NCBI RefSeq assembly: GCF_965227735.1
Contig: NZ_OZ245776.1
Location: 5,890,001 to 5,954,000, forward strand
Source of the DNA: Larkinella sp965227735
Lineage (GTDB): Bacteria > Bacteroidota > Bacteroidia > Cytophagales > Spirosomataceae
DNA: 64,000 nt
Direction of reading: 5' to 3'
Below are positions 60,918-64,000 of this stretch, piece by piece (position 1 is the stretch's first letter; the number at the start of each line of letters is the position of its first letter). The translations under genes were made by a program, and so were the position numbers. The notes beneath the pieces were generated by a model. That model was not told where the DNA came from, made no database searches, and was given only the letters and a program-made list of their open reading frames with translations.

Positions 60918-62192
60918 ATGATCTGTCAAACTACCCGCTGGATTGTGTTGCTTGGCGTGTTGCTTCTAAACAGACCGGCTTTTGCCCAAAATGATGCGGA
61001 ATACCGGCGCAAACTCGATCAGGCTGCTTTTCTGATGACCAAGGCGACGGTGGAGTTTCTGGCGACGGATGCCCAGACCTTTCCGAATGTCAAGTCGAAA
61101 CAATGCGCTTGTGATTCGTATGAGGGGCTGAAGGACTTCATCGCGCAAAACGACCTCGTCGGGGCGGATAAACTGACCGATGATGCCCGAAAAAGAGCGG
61201 CTCAGAACATCGCCCAGATCAACCAGCCCCGAACGGCCCTGGAAGGCGTCAAAGATTTCCTGGTGCAGAAAGTAGCCACCGGAGACCGGATAACCCGGCA
61301 GACGTTGCCGGGTTATCCGGCTTTTCAAACTGCCCTGGATGGCATCATCACCAGTGCTTTAGGCGCGGGGCCTGCCGTTGTTGCATCCCCGCAGCCGGTC
61401 GCTGCTGCGGAAGAAGATGCACCGGCCGATTCGATAGAAAACATTGAAAAAACACCGGTAACCACCCCATCAACCACTCAATCAAACTGGAATGCTATGG
61501 ATAGTTTTGCGCTTATTTTATCGATATTGAGTCTCGTTGCCGTCGCTTTTCTGGCGTATCTCGTCATAAAAAACCAGAAGCCGCAGCAATCGGCCCGTGA
61601 TGTGCAGTTTGACTCCCAACTGGCGAAACTTTCTGACCGGATCAGTAAACTTGAAGTACGCAAAAACCAGACGAATGATAATTTTCAGTTGAATGCACAA
61701 CTGGAAGCCCTTGAAAGAGCCGTCCGGTTGCTGGAACAAAACCGAGCCGAAAAACCGGCTGCTCCGGCGGTTAAAGTGCCGCTTGAAGTGGTAAAACCCG
61801 TTCAGGAAGCGCCAACCGAGCCGGAAACAGCCGCGCGTCCGTCCAATCGTTTTCGCACGCCAACCCTGCCCTCAAAACCCACGGCTCTCTACGCCCGAAC
61901 GGCGGATTTGGGCGACGGTTTCAGCGCCGGAGGCTTGTTGACCACCCCCGAACGCGATACGGTTTTTGACATTAGCCTGCAAGGCGATACGCAGGCTACT
62001 TACCAGGTTTCGGAAAATGCGGATGCCCAACGGCTGGCCCTGAGCGATCCGTATTCGTACCTCAATGATGCCTGTGAGTATCTGACGCAGCCCAATCCGA
62101 ACAGCCGGATTCGGACGGAGCAGGTGGGTCGGTTGACGCTTCAGGGCGACAAATGGAAGATTACAGAAAAAGCAAAAATTAGATTTATTTAG
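60918..62192 (+). CDS. Membrane protein with periplasmic domain and cytoplasmic coiled coil
   Basis: A 424-residue protein. A cleavable signal (MICQTTRWIVLLGVLLLNRPAFAQ) leads to a periplasmic domain of about 160 residues, two Cys in KQCACDSYE, a Pro/Ala/Glu-rich linker, then a single membrane helix (about 195-217, FALILSILSLVAVAFLAYLV). After the helix comes a coiled coil (about 225-275), another Pro-rich linker, and a small C-terminal domain ending KWKITEKAKIRFI. I do not recognise a family. It follows the actin-like gene by 27 bp and could link that ATPase to the envelope. Confidence 0.7.
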   Translation: MICQTTRWIVLLGVLLLNRPAFAQNDAEYRRKLDQAAFLMTKATVEFLATDAQTFPNVKSKQCACDSYEGLKDFIAQNDLVGADKLTDDARKRAAQNIAQINQPRTALEGVKDFLVQKVATGDRITRQTLPGYPAFQTALDGIITSALGAGPAVVASPQPVAAAEEDAPADSIENIEKTPVTTPSTTQSNWNAMDSFALILSILSLVAVAFLAYLVIKNQKPQQSARDVQFDSQLAKLSDRISKLEVRKNQTNDNFQLNAQLEALERAVRLLEQNRAEKPAAPAVKVPLEVVKPVQEAPTEPETAARPSNRFRTPTLPSKPTALYARTADLGDGFSAGGLLTTPERDTVFDISLQGDTQATYQVSENADAQRLALSDPYSYLNDACEYLTQPNPNSRIRTEQVGRLTLQGDKWKITEKAKIRFI

Positions 62193-62309
62193 TAATTTAA
62201 TACCCAGCCCGGATTATTTGGTAACAAGATAGTATTTAATTGAACTATTCTGATAGCCGCTTGCCTTGTAACCGGTCTTCGCTACAATGAACAGGGATTT
62301 ACGGAGATC

Positions 62310-63341
62310 ATGACACTGGAAGAACTACGGGATCGTATTAAAAATGAAGTCGTTCTCTATGAGGGAGAATTGGCCGACTGGCAATGGCGGCAGAAAGGAC
62401 TAGTGGCGGAGGCTAATGAACTGGGAATTACGGATTTTACCCGCCTGGTCAACGACATCAGCCGTCAGGTAAACCGTGATTTTGGGAAGATTCTGGATCT
62501 GAAAAAGAAGATGGTCACGGTGGCCCTGCAACGTCGGAATCAATTGTCGGAAGCGGACATCAACCAGTTTGTCGCCGAAGCTGAACGGGTGCAGTTGTCG
62601 CGGGCTTTTGTAACCGAACAGTGGATTCCGGCTATTCTGGAAGCCCTTCCGGTTTCGTCGGCAAGCGAAGAGGCTGTTTCGCCGGCCAGCTATGGATCGG
62701 GTTCGGCTGCTTCACCAGCAAATCCGCAAAATCCGCCCATCCCGGTGCCGGTTGTTGAAAAAGTAGAGTCGGTTCGGCGAAAAATCAAGAGTATTCTGGA
62801 CGATTATGACAAGCACATTCAGGCGCAAAGTCTAAAATTTCTGTTCAAAGCCGTTGATTACGATGAAGCGGCACTGGCCGAAGAAATCCGGCTGTATCTG
62901 TCGGAGCATTATTACGCATCGGTGAACCCGCCCCGTGGCAATACGCTGAAGGAAAAACTGATTTCGACCGACTGGCGGCACCTGAGCTGGTGGGAAAAGG
63001 AGCAAGCCAAACCGCAACCGGCCGACTATGTGAAAACCCAGACCGGGTATACCACAACGCCGACGAATCCGGCAAACCGGTTTCCCGCACCTGCGGGATC
63101 ATTACCTGGAAACCCGCAGCCGATTTTGCCACCCCCGGTCGTGTCGCCGGAACCGCCTAGAAAAAGCAGCTTTTCGGATGCCGCTCTGATTGGCCTGGCC
63201 ATTTTATCGGCCCTGGTGCTGATCTGGGTGGTGTTGCGGATGACGCGGGGCGAAGAACCGGAGCCGGAACCGACTCGTAAAAGCTCAAAAAAGCAGACGA
63301 GCCAGCGAATAGATGCCTACCACTACCCCAGGGGTTCCTAA
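62310..63341 (+). CDS. Membrane-anchored protein with the 'LISTDWR' domain, paralogue of the next gene
   Basis: A 343-residue protein. Residues 1-110 are helical. A Pro-rich linker follows, then a domain at about 155-232 (RRKIKSILDDYDKHI, EEIRLYLSEHYY, LKEKLISTDWR) that recurs in the next gene. A second Pro-rich linker leads to one C-terminal membrane helix near residues 291-311, with a short basic tail inside or outside. No signal peptide, so the bulk is probably cytoplasmic and tail-anchored. Family not recognised. It follows the coiled-coil membrane protein gene by 117 bp. Confidence 0.7.
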   Translation: MTLEELRDRIKNEVVLYEGELADWQWRQKGLVAEANELGITDFTRLVNDISRQVNRDFGKILDLKKKMVTVALQRRNQLSEADINQFVAEAERVQLSRAFVTEQWIPAILEALPVSSASEEAVSPASYGSGSAASPANPQNPPIPVPVVEKVESVRRKIKSILDDYDKHIQAQSLKFLFKAVDYDEAALAEEIRLYLSEHYYASVNPPRGNTLKEKLISTDWRHLSWWEKEQAKPQPADYVKTQTGYTTTPTNPANRFPAPAGSLPGNPQPILPPPVVSPEPPRKSSFSDAALIGLAILSALVLIWVVLRMTRGEEPEPEPTRKSSKKQTSQRIDAYHYPRGS

Positions 63342-63556
63342 GGTGCTAATGTCCTTGAGACCCTGAAATCATTTCCGGGCGCGGTTGGAATTAGATACCG
63401 AATGATCAAAAAAATAAACAGACACAGGCTGTGTGTGTTGACTGAATGAACGATCGTAGCCGATTACGTAAAAAATTAGGAAGATTAGATTGACTTTTCG
63501 TAACTTTTGAGAGTCTTAAAAGAATGGCTTTCCTCGTTTACTAACTGCAGCATGAA
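63342..63556. other. 215-bp intergenic region in the terminal cluster
   Basis: No gene or hairpin stands out. A TAACTTTTG near 63503 is close to, but not, the TAnnTTTG -7 box of Bacteroidota, with a TTGAC-like sequence just upstream. This may be a separate promoter for the next gene. Confidence 0.4.
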
Positions 63557-64000
63557 ATGATCGATACCATTCGTCAGAAAATACAGGAGATTTTTGGCCC
63601 TTACGACCGGCACGTGCCAGCCCACGTGATCAACCGGTTGTTTGTTGCTATTCCGTCCGATGAAACTACCTTGACGCAGGAAATCATGGGATACCTGCTT
63701 GAACATAATTACGAAGCCCTCGAAACGCCTAAGGGTCAATCGCTTCGGGAGCAGCTTATTTCGACCGATTGGCGGCAAAAAGAAGCAAAATCGTGGATGG
63801 CTGAGCCTCAGCAACCCGTGACTGCACTAACCGGCGATGTGTCGGTTCACCCCATATCCACGCCATTCAGCCAGTCTAATAAAGTATTGATTGCGCTGGT
63901 GATCGTTTTTGTAAGCATTTTACTGTGGCTTTGGAAAGGAAAATTGACAGAAATCGATAGCGGAGCCGGGCGCGATGAGGTGGCTGAACTGGAACAAACC
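63557..64000 (+). CDS. Membrane-anchored protein with the 'LISTDWR' domain (partial; runs off the right edge)
   Basis: At least 148 residues, with no stop before the window ends. Residues about 5-82 repeat the domain of the previous gene: RQKIQEIFGPYDRHV, a TQEIMGYLLEHNYEAL helix, then SLREQLISTDWR. A membrane helix follows at about 110-128 (VLIALVIVFVSILLWLW). It is shorter in front of the shared domain than its neighbour (no long N-terminal part). Part of the same co-directional cluster. ATG at 63557. Confidence 0.65.
   Translation, partial: MIDTIRQKIQEIFGPYDRHVPAHVINRLFVAIPSDETTLTQEIMGYLLEHNYEALETPKGQSLREQLISTDWRQKEAKSWMAEPQQPVTALTGDVSVHPISTPFSQSNKVLIALVIVFVSILLWLWKGKLTEIDSGAGRDEVAELEQT

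Overview
The window looks like chromosomal DNA of a Bacteroidota bacterium of the order Cytophagales, most plausibly a Spirosoma/Larkinella-type member of the Spirosomataceae. The evidence is two SusC/SusD pairs (one with an ECF sigma/FecR switch), a DUF4290 gene next to murA, a MurA with Asp in place of the catalytic Cys, many Bacteroidota-style lipoproteins, few obvious Shine-Dalgarno sequences, and moderately high GC. The genus is inference. I recognise no rRNA, tRNA, transposase or CRISPR array.

Layout. 1-7.8 kb: cell-wall and housekeeping genes (murA fragment, DUF4290, MATE exporter, DUF1648 protein) and a large FAD/Fe-S dehydrogenase with a palindromic repeat translated inside it. 7.9-15 kb: a McrB-type ATPase and a McrC-type nuclease separated by five unrelated genes (zinc-type dehydrogenase, two paralogous lipoproteins, Gfo/Idh/MocA oxidoreductase, META-domain lipoprotein). 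15-20 kb: a likely catabolic run of GntP permease, RidA-like protein, D-threonine-aldolase-like enzyme and SGNH hydrolase, interrupted by a 343-bp nested palindrome. 20-34 kb: mostly single housekeeping or uncharacterised genes (lipid kinase and App1 phosphatase, nitrilase, Omp85-type barrel, MFS transporter, lgt, yidD, GroES-like, cytochrome c, MazG-like). 34-42.5 kb: a FecI-FecR-SusC(STN)-SusD-Tat beta-propeller locus. 43-49 kb: a second SusC-SusD pair with a secreted endonuclease/exonuclease/phosphatase-family enzyme, bracketed by two related arrays of short repeats. 50-53 kb: dtd, mgtE, rsmA.

The most unusual gene content is 53.0 kb to the right edge. Here a co-directional cluster carries a small membrane protein, a VWA-like lipoprotein, another small membrane protein, a tubulin/FtsZ-like GTPase-fold protein, a 1194-residue protein with an actin/Hsp70-type ATPase domain, a coiled-coil membrane protein, and two membrane-anchored proteins sharing one uncharacterised domain. 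Pairing a tubulin-like with an actin-like NTPase and several envelope proteins suggests an undescribed, envelope-associated machine. The cluster runs off the window.

The second theme is DNA structure. At least fifteen long inverted repeats (perfect or near-perfect arms of about 24-61 bp, plus looser ones) sit between genes, in 3' gene ends, and once inside a coding sequence. They fall into sequence families, most with two or more members within these 64 kb. Separate 50-bp REP-like units form two arrays. These palindromes are not explained by the genes and deserve study as a repeat system.
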